From Paenibacillus sp. JDR-2 (GTDB taxonomy: Bacteria; Bacillota; Bacilli; Paenibacillales; Paenibacillaceae): a stretch of 64,000 nt of DNA. Every line of letters begins with the position of its first letter. Positions within the stretch are counted from its first letter, which is position 1. The stretch is from contig NC_012914.1 of the NCBI RefSeq assembly GCF_000023585.1, positions 2,371,001 through 2,435,000 on the forward strand, given 5' to 3'. Positions 35,203 to 45,292 of this stretch are shown here, piece after piece. A model generated the notes under the pieces. It did not search any database, was not told the origin of the DNA, and was given only the letters and a program-made list of their open reading frames with translations. The position numbers and the translations under genes were made by a program.

Positions 35203-36258
35203 ATGTCAGGAAGCAGCTTTGGCACTCATTTCAAAATGACCACGTTCGGCGAATCGCACGGCGAGGCTGTAGGCGTTATTATTGACGGCGTTACGCCGGG
35301 AGTAGAGCTTACGGAAGCGGATATTCAAGTACAGATGGACCGCCGCAAGCCGGGTCAGTCCTCGGTTACGACACCGCGCAAAGAATATGATATTATCCGC
35401 ATCCTGTCGGGTGTGTTCGAAGGCAAAACAACGGGCGCGCCGCTGGCCGTTATGCTGAACAATACCGACATGAAGTCCAAGGATTACGAGGCGAACCGCA
35501 AGTTGTTCCGTCCGGGTCATGCCGATTTCACTTACGTGCAAAAATACGGCCACCGCGATCACCGCGGAAGCGGCCGGGCTTCGGGCCGCGAAACGGCGGG
35601 CCGCGTGGCTGCAGGCGCTATTGCGCGCAAGCTTCTTGAACGCCGCGGCGTATCGATCGTAGCCTACACGAAGGAAGCGGGCGGCATTAAATGCGAGACG
35701 TTTGACGAATCCGTTATCGAGAAAAATCCGATGCGCGCAGCTGATCTGAACGCCGCGGAAAGAATGGTAACGCTCGTGGAGGATTTGGCGGCTAAAGGCA
35801 ACAGCTGCGGCGGCGTGGTGGAATGCATTATCCGCGGCGTGAAGCCGGGTATCGGCGAACCGGCATTCGATAAGCTTGACGCGGAGCTTGCAAAAGCGAT
35901 GCTGTCCATCGGTGCGGTTAAAGGCGTTGAATTTGGCGCAGGGTTTGCGGCAACCACTATGTTCGGCAGCGAACATAACGATGAAATGGACGCAAACGGC
36001 TTCTTGACCAATAATGCCGGCGGGATTGTTGGCGGCATCAGCACGGGGCAGGATATTGTTTTCCGTATCGCGGTAAAACCAACGTCGTCGATCTCGCTCC
36101 CGCAGCAAACGGTTGACGAAGAAGGCAACGAGCATACGATCCAAACGCTTGGACGCCATGATCCGTGCATCTGCCCGCGCGTTGTGCCGGTAGTGGAAGC
36201 GATGGCTTGCATGGTGCTTGAGGATTTGTACAAACGCCATACGGCATTACATGATTAA
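35203..36258 (+). CDS. aroC: Chorismate synthase
   Basis: 351 aa from ATG at 35203; the longer frame to 35119 lies in the promoter region. It converts EPSP to chorismate using reduced FMN, the last step of the shikimate pathway. Signatures are SFGTHFKMTTFGESHGEAVG (signature 1), the signature 2 region around GHRDHRGSGRASGRETAGRVAAGA, and TLGRHDPCICPRVVPVVEAM (signature 3). Its position beside a LysR gene, not in a trp/aro cluster, suggests separate control; another aroC copy may exist elsewhere. Confidence 0.95.
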   Translation: MSGSSFGTHFKMTTFGESHGEAVGVIIDGVTPGVELTEADIQVQMDRRKPGQSSVTTPRKEYDIIRILSGVFEGKTTGAPLAVMLNNTDMKSKDYEANRKLFRPGHADFTYVQKYGHRDHRGSGRASGRETAGRVAAGAIARKLLERRGVSIVAYTKEAGGIKCETFDESVIEKNPMRAADLNAAERMVTLVEDLAAKGNSCGGVVECIIRGVKPGIGEPAFDKLDAELAKAMLSIGAVKGVEFGAGFAATTMFGSEHNDEMDANGFLTNNAGGIVGGISTGQDIVFRIAVKPTSSISLPQQTVDEEGNEHTIQTLGRHDPCICPRVVPVVEAMACMVLEDLYKRHTALHD

Positions 36259-36278
36259 ATTTATTTTATCAATAAATA

Positions 36279-36308
36279 TTACATCCCTCGTGAAAAATAA
36301 ACTATAAT
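36279..36308 (+). promoter_or_regulatory. Likely promoter of the TerC-family gene
   Basis: TTACAT, 18-bp spacer, TATAAT, 45 bp before the start. The leader is too short for a yybP-ykoY manganese riboswitch. Confidence 0.55.
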
Positions 36309-36353
36309 GATTGGTGTTATGGTTTATCAAGCAAGAAAGAAGGGGAATTGGAC

Positions 36354-37037
36354 TTGACGCCGTTTGAATTTCTGACTACATTGCTGTCCATTGTATTTAT
36401 TGATCTTATTCTCGCTGGCGATAATGCGATTGTGATCGGGATGGCGGCTAAACGGCTCCCGAAGGAGACGCAGAAGAAAGCCATCCTGTATGGAACCTGC
36501 GGTGCCATTCTGCTTCGTATCGTTGCAACCGTGCTGGTTGTGTACCTGCTTCAGATTCCTTGGCTGCTAGTTGCGGGAGGAGTTATTCTTCTCTGGATCG
36601 CTTACAAGCTGCTTGTACAGGAAGAAGATCATGAGAACATTAAGGCGGAAAGTACGCTTTGGGCTTCCGTGTGGACGATTATTGTAGCGGATGCGGCAAT
36701 GGGGCTGGATAATGTAATTGCCGTTGCGGGCGCCGCTCAGGGACATACGCTGTTAGTCATTATAGGTCTGATTATCAGTATTCCGATTGTGGTATGGGGA
36801 AGCACCTTGTTTATCAAGCTGCTTAGCAAATTCCCCTGGATCATCTATGCAGGCTCGGCCGTGCTGGCTTATACGGCATCAAAGATGATTACTCATGAGC
36901 CGGCGTGGAAGGATTGGTTCGAAGAAAACCAGGTCGTCAAGTGGCTCGTTATCGCTATTGCGGTCGTTGTAGTGCTTGGCGCAGGACTTTGGACGAACGA
37001 ATGGAAGAAGAAGCATCCTCAAGCTGCACACGAATAA
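36354..37037 (+). CDS. TerC-family integral membrane protein (YjbE-like)
   Basis: About 227 aa with seven hydrophobic segments. TerC signatures are IDLILAGDNAIVIGMAA near the N-terminus and VADAAMGLDNVIAVAGAA in the middle; their acidic residues suggest metal transport. B. subtilis relatives (YjbE) act in manganese export or in metal loading of secreted enzymes. The start is TTG at 36354, 9 nt after AAGGGG; a TTG at 36348 is the alternative. Single gene with its own promoter and terminator. Confidence 0.88.
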   Translation: MTPFEFLTTLLSIVFIDLILAGDNAIVIGMAAKRLPKETQKKAILYGTCGAILLRIVATVLVVYLLQIPWLLVAGGVILLWIAYKLLVQEEDHENIKAESTLWASVWTIIVADAAMGLDNVIAVAGAAQGHTLLVIIGLIISIPIVVWGSTLFIKLLSKFPWIIYAGSAVLAYTASKMITHEPAWKDWFEENQVVKWLVIAIAVVVVLGAGLWTNEWKKKHPQAAHE

Positions 37038-37046
37038 AGCATAAAG

Positions 37047-37086
37047 ACCGATGTTAGAGCGGACAGGCTCCAATGTCGGTTTTTTG
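37047..37086 (+). terminator. Terminator after the TerC-family gene
   Basis: ACCGATGTT / AATGTCGGT (one wobble pair) followed by TTTTTTG. Confidence 0.75.
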
Positions 37087-37315
37087 TTTTTTTCCAAAGA
37101 AGAATACACTGATTTTTATACCTTTATCCCTGATATTTGCATAGAGATTTCCCAGTTGTTCCCTTACAATAGGCATGGTTCGGATTTCAACAAGACAAGC
37201 ATACCGTGTAATTCAGGTAACAGGTACAAGTCAACAGGATAAGAAAGGAGGAGCTGACGGATTCCCGGATTCCCCATCTTTACCTATGATCGTTACTATG
37301 AATCGGAGGTTGAAA

Positions 37316-40300
37316 ATGATGCAGGCCAAACGCAGCAAACATCCTTTGGCAAAGCTTCTCATTATCTGCTTACTCTCTGCCTTACTCGTACCGTTTCATA
37401 TTACTCCTGTACTTGCCGCAGACACGGCTGTTGTTGATGAAGATTTCTCTGCTTATCCTGTTGGTCCGCTTACAATTGGAAGCGGTAACAATTGGACGAA
37501 GGAAGGAACGGCTCCGGTTGTCGAGGTTGTTAACAATCCGGATACCAATCAGCAATACGCTTCAATCAGCCATGATCTGACCGGCTCCTCTTATTTCGGA
37601 CAACGCTTTACGCCTCAGACCGGAGGCATGATTCTGCAGTTTGACGTCAATATGCCTACGAGCAAAGGCGGAACCTTCTGGGTCATGGAAGGGAAGGTTA
37701 ATGCGACAACCTCAGCCGTTACCCGTATGGTGATGGATGGCGGCGTGATCAAAATGCAGAACGGACCAACCCTCGTTACGTATGACACGACGCATTGGTA
37801 CCGTTTTACGTTCGTTTACAATATTCCGCAGAAAAAATATACCTTATCGATCCAGGATTTAAATACGGGCAATACGATTAACTCAAGCGAAAACTTCTAT
37901 AGTGCCAGAGAACGGATCAGCAGCTTCGGCTTCTTCACCATTGCGGGCGGAGGCCGCTATAACCTGGCGAATATGAAAGTCACGGCGCTTGATTTGGCCC
38001 TGGCCAATGTTCAGCTTAAGGCCGGCGATTATGTACCCTCCTTTGCTTTTGACCCCACAAATAACAACTACACTATCGATGTGCCTTATCCCGCAAACGT
38101 CCTGACCGTAACGCCAACGGCAAGCTACCCAGAAGGCGTTGAGGTGAATGTCGGCGATTCTGCTGTTGAAAGCGGTTTCTCGATTGACGTGCCGATTAAC
38201 GACGCTTCATCTCCCGTGAGCATTACGGTTGCTTCTAAGCAATATACGGATGTAGCCCGTACTTATACGATTAATGTCAATCAATTGGACAAGGCCCCCG
38301 CTGTAACGGATCTGGCTGCAGAAGGCCATGACGGCAAGGTGCTGATTGGCTGGAAGGCTCCGATCGATCCGGCTTACAAAGAGGCCAACATCTACATCGT
38401 TAATGGAGACGGCACGGAAACACTGGCCGCTACGGTGCCAAAAGGAACGTATATCGCTTCTGTGGGCGGCCTTGATAATGGTACGGATTATACGTTTAAC
38501 GTCAAGGGAGTTTACGTCTATGAGGGAGAAGAACTGACAGCGTCAACTCCCGTAACCGTGACGGCCATACCGCAGCTGCTGCCGGCCCGGCAAATGGAAG
38601 ACTTGGATCGTGGGCTGGTTGCCTTAGAGCAGGATGGCGATGTTTTCCTCTCCTGGCGATTCCTTGGCACTGAACCAGGCAATATCGGTTTTAACGTATA
38701 CCGTGACGGGATTAAAATCAACTCTGCTCCGGTTCAAAACAGCACGAACTATGTGGATGAGAATGGAACGGCAGATTCGTCCTATTCGATCCGGGCGGTT
38801 GTGAACGGTTCGGAGCAAACGCCGTCCGAAACGGTACAGCCTTGGAATACGAATTATTTGAACGTACCGCTGGATAAGCCTGCCGATGGCGTGACTAGCG
38901 CTGGCGAAGCGTACACTTACCGCGCGAATGACGCATCCGTAGGCGATCTGGACGGGGACGGCAAATACGAAATCGTATTGAAGTGGGATCCGAGCAACTC
39001 GAAGGACAACTCTCAAGCGGGTATTACCGGCAACACGTATCTCGATGCGTATAAAATGGACGGTAAACGTCTATGGAGAATCGACATGGGTCCGAATATC
39101 CGTTCAGGTGCCCATTATTTGCACCCGATGGTATATGACCTGGATGGGGACGGCAAGGCAGAGGTAGCAGCCCGTACCGCCGACGGAACGGTTGACGGCG
39201 CAGGAACCGTAATAGGCGACGCAAACGCCGATTATCGCAATTCAAGCGGTTACGTGCTTAACGGGCCGGAGTTCTTTACGATCTTTGAAGGTGCGACAGG
39301 CAAGGTTCTGGATACGGCGGATTATGATCCGCCAAGAGGCAATATCGGAGATTGGGGAGATACGTACGGCAACCGGATTGACCGTTTTGGCGCAGCGATT
39401 GCTTATTTGGACGGCGTTCATCCAAGCCTGATCCTGCAGCGCGGTTATTACACGCGGATGGTGCTGGTTGCTTACAATTGGAGAGATGGAGAACTAAGCA
39501 AGTTGTGGCGGTTTGATTCGCCAAATCCGGGTTACGGACAAGGCAACCATCAGCTGAGCGTGGCGGATATCGATGCGGATGGGAAGGACGAGATTGTAAC
39601 CGGCAATACGGCGATTAATGATGACGGCACTTTACTGTGGAATACGAAGCTGGGTCATGGCGACGCTATGCATCTCGGCGACCTGATTCCTTCCCATCTT
39701 GGACTAGAGCTATGGACGGTGCAGGAAGAGACCGGAGCACCGTATTCGGCTACTATGCTTGACGCGCGAACAGGGGAGCCATTATACGGACAACCTCAGA
39801 TCGGCGCGGATACCGGTCGTGGCTTGTCGGCGGACGTGGATCCAAGATACGAAGGCGAAGAGTCCTGGGCTATTGACGCCACGAAGTCGGCCGCAACGGA
39901 AAATAACATGAGCGGCTTTATGTTTAACTCGGAAGGAAGCAAAATCTCTACCCGAATCCCAACCTCCAACTTTGCGATCTGGTGGGATGGCGATTTAAGC
40001 CGCGAGCTGCTGGACCATGATTGGAACGCTGCAACAGGCAACGGTGTTCCTAGAATTGATAAATGGGATTACGAGAATAGCTCGCTTATCCGGTTAGAGA
40101 CGTTTGCCGGTACGTATTCCAATAACGGAACAAAAGGCAACCCGTCTCTGCAAGCCGATCTGCTCGGCGACTGGAGAGAAGAGGTGGTTGTCAGAACCGA
40201 AGACAGCAGCGCGCTGCGCATTTATACAACGACGGACGTAACGGACCAGAAGATCCGCACGCTGATGCATGATCCCGTATACCGGTTAGGCGTAGCTTGG

Positions 40301-40996
40301 CAGAACACCGGCTACAACCAGCCGCCGCATACGAGCTTTTACCTGGGTAACGGAATGGAAAAGCCGGATGCTCCAAACATTTACCTCGTGGACAACACGG
40401 CTCCTTTTACAACCGATAATGCGCCAGCAGGTTGGGTTAATCGTAATGTAACGGTAAATTTAACGGCGAATGACAGCATTTCCGGCGTTGCCGCGACCTA
40501 TTATACGTTGGACGGAGGGGCTGAGCAGAAGGGGAGCACCGTTCAAATAACGGAGGATGGCGTCCATACCCTTGTTTATTGGAGCGAAGATCATAAGGGG
40601 AATGAGGAAGTACCGAATACGGTTAAGGTCCAGATCGATAAGACAGCGCCTGAATTGAATGCAGTGCTGGATAAAACGGTGCTATGGCCGGCTAATCATA
40701 AGCTGGTTGACGTAAAAGCCGTTGTGAAAAGCGCGGACCTTTTGTCAGGCATCGATTCGGTCGTATTAACCTCTATTACAAGCAACGAGAAGCTTGCGGA
40801 AGGAACGAATGCAGATATTCAAGGGGCTGAATTCGGTACGCTTGATCAAGCCTTTAAACTGAGGGCAGAGATGTCCGGCAATAAGAATGGAAGAACGTAT
40901 ACGATCAAGTACACGGCGAAAGACAAAGCGGGCAACGTGACGGCGAAGTCTGTTACGGTTACTGTCCCACACGATCAATCTGGTAATAAGGGATAG
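37316..40996 (+). CDS. Secreted rhamnogalacturonan lyase, polysaccharide lyase family 11, multidomain
   Basis: 1226 aa from ATG at 37316, 6 nt after GGAGG. Signal peptide with hydrophobic core LLIICLLSALLVPFHIT and cleavage near VLAA. Residues about 40-220 form a jelly-roll-like module, about 228-310 a cadherin-like beta-sandwich, about 330-415 fibronectin III. The PL11 catalytic beta-propeller spans about 423-1023, starting ARQMEDLDRGLVAL, with repeated calcium motifs DLDGDGKYEI, DLDGDGKAEV, DIDADGKDEI. The C-terminal 200 residues hold Ig-like repeats (SGVAATYYTLDGG, DKAGNVTAKS). It should cleave rhamnogalacturonan I backbones of pectin outside the cell. No transporter or regulator is adjacent; it is a single gene with a terminator. 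Confidence 0.93.
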   Translation: MMQAKRSKHPLAKLLIICLLSALLVPFHITPVLAADTAVVDEDFSAYPVGPLTIGSGNNWTKEGTAPVVEVVNNPDTNQQYASISHDLTGSSYFGQRFTPQTGGMILQFDVNMPTSKGGTFWVMEGKVNATTSAVTRMVMDGGVIKMQNGPTLVTYDTTHWYRFTFVYNIPQKKYTLSIQDLNTGNTINSSENFYSARERISSFGFFTIAGGGRYNLANMKVTALDLALANVQLKAGDYVPSFAFDPTNNNYTIDVPYPANVLTVTPTASYPEGVEVNVGDSAVESGFSIDVPINDASSPVSITVASKQYTDVARTYTINVNQLDKAPAVTDLAAEGHDGKVLIGWKAPIDPAYKEANIYIVNGDGTETLAATVPKGTYIASVGGLDNGTDYTFNVKGVYVYEGEELTASTPVTVTAIPQLLPARQMEDLDRGLVALEQDGDVFLSWRFLGTEPGNIGFNVYRDGIKINSAPVQNSTNYVDENGTADSSYSIRAVVNGSEQTPSETVQPWNTNYLNVPLDKPADGVTSAGEAYTYRANDASVGDLDGDGKYEIVLKWDPSNSKDNSQAGITGNTYLDAYKMDGKRLWRIDMGPNIRSGAHYLHPMVYDLDGDGKAEVAARTADGTVDGAGTVIGDANADYRNSSGYVLNGPEFFTIFEGATGKVLDTADYDPPRGNIGDWGDTYGNRIDRFGAAIAYLDGVHPSLILQRGYYTRMVLVAYNWRDGELSKLWRFDSPNPGYGQGNHQLSVADIDADGKDEIVTGNTAINDDGTLLWNTKLGHGDAMHLGDLIPSHLGLELWTVQEETGAPYSATMLDARTGEPLYGQPQIGADTGRGLSADVDPRYEGEESWAIDATKSAATENNMSGFMFNSEGSKISTRIPTSNFAIWWDGDLSRELLDHDWNAATGNGVPRIDKWDYENSSLIRLETFAGTYSNNGTKGNPSLQADLLGDWREEVVVRTEDSSALRIYTTTDVTDQKIRTLMHDPVYRLGVAWQNTGYNQPPHTSFYLGNGMEKPDAPNIYLVDNTAPFTTDNAPAGWVNRNVTVNLTANDSISGVAATYYTLDGGAEQKGSTVQITEDGVHTLVYWSEDHKGNEEVPNTVKVQIDKTAPELNAVLDKTVLWPANHKLVDVKAVVKSADLLSGIDSVVLTSITSNEKLAEGTNADIQGAEFGTLDQAFKLRAEMSGNKNGRTYTIKYTAKDKAGNVTAKSVTVTVPHDQSGNKG

Positions 40997-41007
40997 AGGA
41001 TAAATAA

Positions 41008-41037
41008 AAAACGGTGAGCCCGAGGGCTCACCGTTTT
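41008..41037. terminator. Bidirectional terminator between lyase and aconitase genes
   Basis: AAACGGTGAGCCC / GGGCTCACCGTTT with a 4-nt loop, A run left and T run right. Confidence 0.88.
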
Positions 41038-41053
41038 GCTATTAAAAAATGAA

Positions 41054-43762
41054 TTAGTTCTTGATCATTTGGCGCAGAACCGTTTGCAGGATACCGCCGT
41101 TACGGTAGTAGTCAACGTCCACGAGGGAGTCGAGGCGTACGATAACTTTGAATTCGATTTGCGAACCGTCTTCTTTGGTAGCGATAACCGATACCAGGTC
41201 ACCAGGTTGAACATCGTTCGTCAGACCAACGATATCGAAGGTTTCGAAGCCTGTCAGACCAAGTGCCTGCCAGCCTTGGCCAGCTTGGAACTGGAGAGGA
41301 AGAACGCCCATGCCAACCAGGTTGGAACGGTGGATACGCTCGAAGCTCTCAGTAATAACGGCTTTAACGCCGAGGAGGAACGTTCCTTTAGCTGCCCAGT
41401 CACGGGAGCTGCCTGTACCGTACTCTTTACCGCCGAGTACAACCAGGTTAGTTTTGTCCGCTTGGTATTTCATCGAAGCATCGTATACGGAAGTCACTTC
41501 GCCGGTAGGCTGGTAAGTCGAGAAGCCGCCTTCCGTGCCTGGAGCCATGTGGTTACGGATACGGATGTTCGCGAATGTACCGCGAACCATAACTTCGTGA
41601 TGACCGCGGCGGGAGCCGTAGGAGTTGAAGTCTTTCTTCTCAACGCCGTTAGCGATCAGATATTTACCGCCTGGAGCATCTGGACGGATGCTGCCTGCAG
41701 GCGAGATATGGTCAGTTGTAACCGAGTCGCCGAGAGCAAGCAAAGTTTTTGCCGCTTTGATGTCTTCGACGTCGCGGATGCCGTCAGCAAGGCTGTCGAA
41801 GAACGGCGGGTTAGCGATGTAAGTGGATTTTGGATCCCACTCGTACAATTCGCCTTCCGGTACCGGAATTGCGTTCCAACGTTCGTTTTGCGTGTATACA
41901 TTTTCGTATTTCGCACGGAACATTTCCGGGGACAGCGAAGCGCTCATCGCGTCAGCGATTTCCTGGTTCGTTGGCCAGATGTCTTTCAGGAAGACAGGCT
42001 CGCCTTGCGGATCGAAGCCGATTGGCTCGCTTGCAAAGTCGATGTTAACTGTACCAGCCAGCGCGTAAGCAACAACAAGCGGCGGCGATGCCAGGTAGTT
42101 CGCTTTGATTTGCGCGTGGATACGGCCTTCAAAGTTACGGTTACCGGACAGTACTGCAGCAACAGTCATGTCGTTGTCAGCGATTGCTTGGCTTACGTCT
42201 TCCGGCAATGGACCGGAGTTACCGATACATGTTGCGCAGCCGTAACCAGCAACGTGGAAGCCAAGTGCTTCGAGGGACTCGAGCAGACCAGCTTTTACGA
42301 GGTAGTCGGTAACAACCAGGGAACCTGGAGTCAGCGAGCTCTTCACGTATTCCGGTTTAACGAGACCGCGAGCGACAGCTTTCTTCGCCACAAGGCCTGC
42401 GCCTACCATTACGCTAGGGTTAGAAGTGTTCGTACAGCTTGTGATAGCGGCCAGAACTACAGCGCCAGCTTTCATTTCGCTTACTTTGCCGTTAGCGTGG
42501 TTAATCGTAACGACTTCTTCCGTTTTCTCGTCAGTCAGGCCATAGCCGCCTTTGTCGACTGGCTTGCGAACGATTTCGTTCCAAGCATCCTTCATCGAAG
42601 TCAGCTCGATACGGTCTTGCGGACGTTTAGGACCAGCAAGGGAAGGAACAACCGTCGACAGATCGAGTTCAACCACTTCAGTAAAGACAGGGTCCGGAGT
42701 AGCATCCGTACGGAACATGTCTTGCGCTTTGTAGTAAGCTTCAACCAGCTCGATTTGCTCTTCTGTACGGCCAGTTGCGCGCAGGAAGTCGAGTGTAGTT
42801 GCGTCAACCGGGAAGAAGCCGATTGTTGCGCCGTACTCAGGAGCCATGTTGGCAACCGTTGCACGGTCAGGAAGGCTGATGTTGGACAAGCCGGAACCGA
42901 AGAACTCGACGAATTTGCCGACAACGCCTTTTTTACGGAGCATTTGAGTGATAGTCAGGGCAAGGTCAGTAGCCGTAGCGCCTTCTGCCAGGCTGCCAGT
43001 CAGTTTGAAGCCGATAACTTCCGGAGTTACGAAGTACAGCGGCTGTCCAAGCATACCAGCTTCCGCCTCGATACCGCCAACGCCCCAGCCAACGATACCG
43101 AGACCGTTGATCATAGTCGTATGGGAGTCCGTACCTACGAGGGAATCCGGGAATACGAATGTTTCGCCGTCAACTGTTTTCGTAGCTGCAACGGATGCCA
43201 GATACTCGAGGTTGACTTGGTGAACGATACCCGTATCCGGTGGAACCGCACGGAAGTTATCGAATGCCGTTTGTGCCCAACGGAAGAAGCGGTAGCGCTC
43301 TGCGTTCCGTTCGAACTCGATGCGTTGGTTGATTTCAAGAGCGTCCGGGGAACCAAACGCGTCAACCATTACGGAGTGGTCGATTACGAGATCGACGGGT
43401 ACAAGCGGGTTGATTTTTTTAGGGTCGCCGCCTGCTTTTTTAACCGTTTCGCGCATTGCTGCAAGGTCAACGACAACCGGTACGCCGGTCAAGTCCTGCA
43501 GAACGATACGGGAAGGGATGAAAGGAATTTCTTTGTCGTCGCGGTTAGCCGCCCAATCAGCGAGTTGTTTTACATGCTCTTTTGTGATAGCACGGCCGTC
43601 GAATTGACGAACAGCGCCTTCGAGCAATACTTTAATCGAAAATGGAAGTTTGGAAATGTCGCCAAGTCCTTGGTTCTCCAGACCTTGAAGGCTGTAGTAA
43701 GCATAGGATTTGCCGCCGACGTCCAAGCTGGACCGTACAGAATAATGGTCTTGATTTGCCAT
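41054..43762 (-). CDS. acnA: Aconitate hydratase
   Basis: 902 aa, full length for AcnA/IRP1-type aconitases. It isomerises citrate to isocitrate in the TCA cycle. The three [4Fe-4S] cysteines are in [15 protein letters not shown] (one) and [14 protein letters not shown] (two). The C-terminal swivel domain has [13 protein letters not shown] and the active-site region [21 protein letters not shown] is preceded by AAGGAGG. It is a single gene with its terminator at 41008. A large open frame on the opposite strand is a codon-bias shadow. Confidence 0.97.
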   Translation of the reverse strand: MANQDHYSVRSSLDVGGKSYAYYSLQGLENQGLGDISKLPFSIKVLLEGAVRQFDGRAITKEHVKQLADWAANRDDKEIPFIPSRIVLQDLTGVPVVVDLAAMRETVKKAGGDPKKINPLVPVDLVIDHSVMVDAFGSPDALEINQRIEFERNAERYRFFRWAQTAFDNFRAVPPDTGIVHQVNLEYLASVAATKTVDGETFVFPDSLVGTDSHTTMINGLGIVGWGVGGIEAEAGMLGQPLYFVTPEVIGFKLTGSLAEGATATDLALTITQMLRKKGVVGKFVEFFGSGLSNISLPDRATVANMAPEYGATIGFFPVDATTLDFLRATGRTEEQIELVEAYYKAQDMFRTDATPDPVFTEVVELDLSTVVPSLAGPKRPQDRIELTSMKDAWNEIVRKPVDKGGYGLTDEKTEEVVTINHANGKVSEMKAGAVVLAAITSCTNTSNPSVMVGAGLVAKKAVARGLVKPEYVKSSLTPGSLVVTDYLVKAGLLESLEALGFHVAGYGCATCIGNSGPLPEDVSQAIADNDMTVAAVLSGNRNFEGRIHAQIKANYLASPPLVVAYALAGTVNIDFASEPIGFDPQGEPVFLKDIWPTNQEIADAMSASLSPEMFRAKYENVYTQNERWNAIPVPEGELYEWDPKSTYIANPPFFDSLADGIRDVEDIKAAKTLLALGDSVTTDHISPAGSIRPDAPGGKYLIANGVEKKDFNSYGSRRGHHEVMVRGTFANIRIRNHMAPGTEGGFSTYQPTGEVTSVYDASMKYQADKTNLVVLGGKEYGTGSSRDWAAKGTFLLGVKAVITESFERIHRSNLVGMGVLPLQFQAGQGWQALGLTGFETFDIVGLTNDVQPGDLVSVIATKEDGSQIEFKVIVRLDSLVDVDYYRNGGILQTVLRQMIKN

Positions 43763-43954
43763 GTTCGGGTATTCCTCCTTGAATGATGTTGACGATTTTG
43801 TTGTTTCATTCTGTGAAACTCTATTTCAAAAATCGTTATGTCTCTATTATAGCTCGAGTTAGGGGGTTCGTAAAGCAGATTAAGGCAGACAATGGCGGAA
43901 ATTCGCGGCTATTCTCGCAGGCAGCTGGCAGAAGGTATCATTGCTTTCCAGTAG

Positions 43955-44016
43955 TCACTTACTATTGTATAGCAGTTCCGATAGAACTTCGTTATAATGG
44001 ACATGATGTCATCATG
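43955..44016 (+). promoter_or_regulatory. Promoter region and operator-like motifs of the second LLM oxidoreductase
   Basis: TCACTTACTAT (43955-43965) followed by TGTATA repeats the motif found at 16685. TATAAT (43993-43998) is a likely -10. CATGATG-T-CATCATG (44002-44016) is a perfect 15-bp palindrome near the expected transcription start. Confidence 0.55.
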
Positions 44017-44032
44017 AGAGGAGAATTTAGTC

Positions 44033-45055
44033 ATGACAACAACGAAAAAGCTTGGCAACGTCAAGCTGTCTATATTAGATCTTGCGCCGATTGTTGAAGG
44101 CTCAACGGCTTCGGACGCATTGCGCAACAGCCTCGACCTGGCCCAGCATGCGGAAAAATGGGGCTATACCCGCTATTGGGTAGCCGAGCATCATAGCATG
44201 CCGGGAATCGCCAGCTCGGCCACTTCATTAGTAATCGGACATATTGCTGGCGGTACTTCGACCATACGCGTCGGCTCCGGCGGCATTATGCTGCCGAACC
44301 ATGCGCCGCTTGTTATCGCGGAGCAATTCGGTACGCTTGAATCGCTGTATCCCGGCCGAATTGATCTTGGCCTTGGCCGCGCACCGGGCAGTGACCGCCA
44401 GACGATGATGGCGCTGCGCCGCGATTTGTACGGCGGGGAGAATTTCCCGGCGATGCTGGAAGAGCTTCGCGGCTTCTTCCGCGGACCAGAATCGGAGAAA
44501 GCGGTACGCGCGGTGCCGGGCGAAGGACTGGATGTGCCGATCTGGCTGCTTGGCTCCAGTGATTTCAGCGCAAGGCTTGCAGGCGAGCTGGGCTTGCCTT
44601 TTGGCTTCGCGAGCCATTTCTCGCCGGACTTTACGCTGCCGGCGCTTGATATTTACCGCAGCAACTTCAAGCCGTCGGCTTATCTGGATAAGCCGTATGC
44701 GATGGTTGGCGTAAACGCTATCGCAGCCGACACGGACGAGCATGCGGAATGGCTTGGCACAACGCTGGAGCAGCAGTTCCTCAATCTGATCCGCGGCGGC
44801 GTGCCAAGAAAGATTCAGCCGCCGGCTGATCTGGAAGGCTTCGCCAATCCGTATGAGCTGACGGCCGTGCGCAATCAGCTTCGCACGGCGATCAAAGGCA
44901 GTCCGCAGACGGTTGAAGCAAAGCTGAATGCGTTTATCGAGCAGACAGATGCGGATGAAGTGATCATTAACTGCGCGATTTACGATCATCAGGAGCGGCT
45001 GAAATCCTATGAGCTGATTGCTCAGCTCGGATTAAGCGGCGGCAGCAAGGAATAA
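44033..45055 (+). CDS. LLM-class flavin-dependent oxidoreductase (MsnO8-like)
   Basis: 340 aa. Luciferase-like barrel with [40 protein letters not shown], and [15 protein letters not shown], typical of the alkanal monooxygenase-like subgroup. It is probably FMN-dependent; the substrate is unknown. ATG follows GAGGAG. It shares an upstream sequence motif with the LLM gene at 16793, which is of a different subfamily, so the two may be co-regulated. Confidence 0.9.
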   Translation: MTTTKKLGNVKLSILDLAPIVEGSTASDALRNSLDLAQHAEKWGYTRYWVAEHHSMPGIASSATSLVIGHIAGGTSTIRVGSGGIMLPNHAPLVIAEQFGTLESLYPGRIDLGLGRAPGSDRQTMMALRRDLYGGENFPAMLEELRGFFRGPESEKAVRAVPGEGLDVPIWLLGSSDFSARLAGELGLPFGFASHFSPDFTLPALDIYRSNFKPSAYLDKPYAMVGVNAIAADTDEHAEWLGTTLEQQFLNLIRGGVPRKIQPPADLEGFANPYELTAVRNQLRTAIKGSPQTVEAKLNAFIEQTDADEVIINCAIYDHQERLKSYELIAQLGLSGGSKE

Positions 45056-45061
45056 GCGGTG

Positions 45062-45090
45062 GAGCAGCCTTTGGGCTGCTCTTTTTTTCG
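45062..45090 (+). terminator. Terminator after the second LLM gene
   Basis: GAGCAGCC / GGGCTGCTC with a 3-nt loop and seven T. Confidence 0.88.
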
Positions 45091-45103
45091 TTGAAGAGAT
45101 TAG

Positions 45104-45128
45104 CTTAACGATGCGCGGCATCGTTAAG
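45104..45128. repeat. 25-bp palindrome, copy 1
   Basis: CTTAACGATG - 5 nt - CATCGTTAAG. Perfect 10-bp arms. It lies between two opposed terminators, 27 bp from the second copy. Confidence 0.92.
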
Positions 45129-45155
45129 GCGGGTGAAAAGGGCTGGATGGGTGAT

Positions 45156-45180
45156 CTTAACGATGTGGCACATCGTTAAG
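45156..45180. repeat. 25-bp palindrome, copy 2
   Basis: CTTAACGATGT - 3 nt - ACATCGTTAAG. Perfect 11-bp arms, same outer 10 bp as copy 1. Confidence 0.92.
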
Positions 45181-45247
45181 AAGCGGGAAGTGCGAAGGGC
45201 GGGAATTTATAGATGGCGATGGATAGTAAATTGCAGCGTCCCATAAT

Positions 45248-45284
45248 AAAAAGCCGCAGCAGGCTTGCCTGCTGCGGCTTTTCT
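45248..45284 (-). terminator. Terminator after fabV
   Basis: On the minus strand AAAAGCCGCAGCAG / CTGCTGCGGCTTTTT with a 6-nt loop. Confidence 0.88.
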
Positions 45285-45292
45285 CTTATCGT

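Noticed and set aside
36259..36353. yybP-ykoY manganese riboswitch before the TerC-family gene
   Set aside because: The leader is under 50 nt after the likely promoter and lacks the conserved hairpin sequences.
41036..43786. Very long open frame (over 900 codons) on the plus strand opposite aconitase
   Set aside because: It mirrors the aconitase frame; aconitase has all catalytic motifs, normal length and a ribosome binding site, while the opposite frame has no family resemblance. It is a codon-bias shadow. The same applies to long frames opposite the IICB gene (11732-13132) and aroC (35206-36240).
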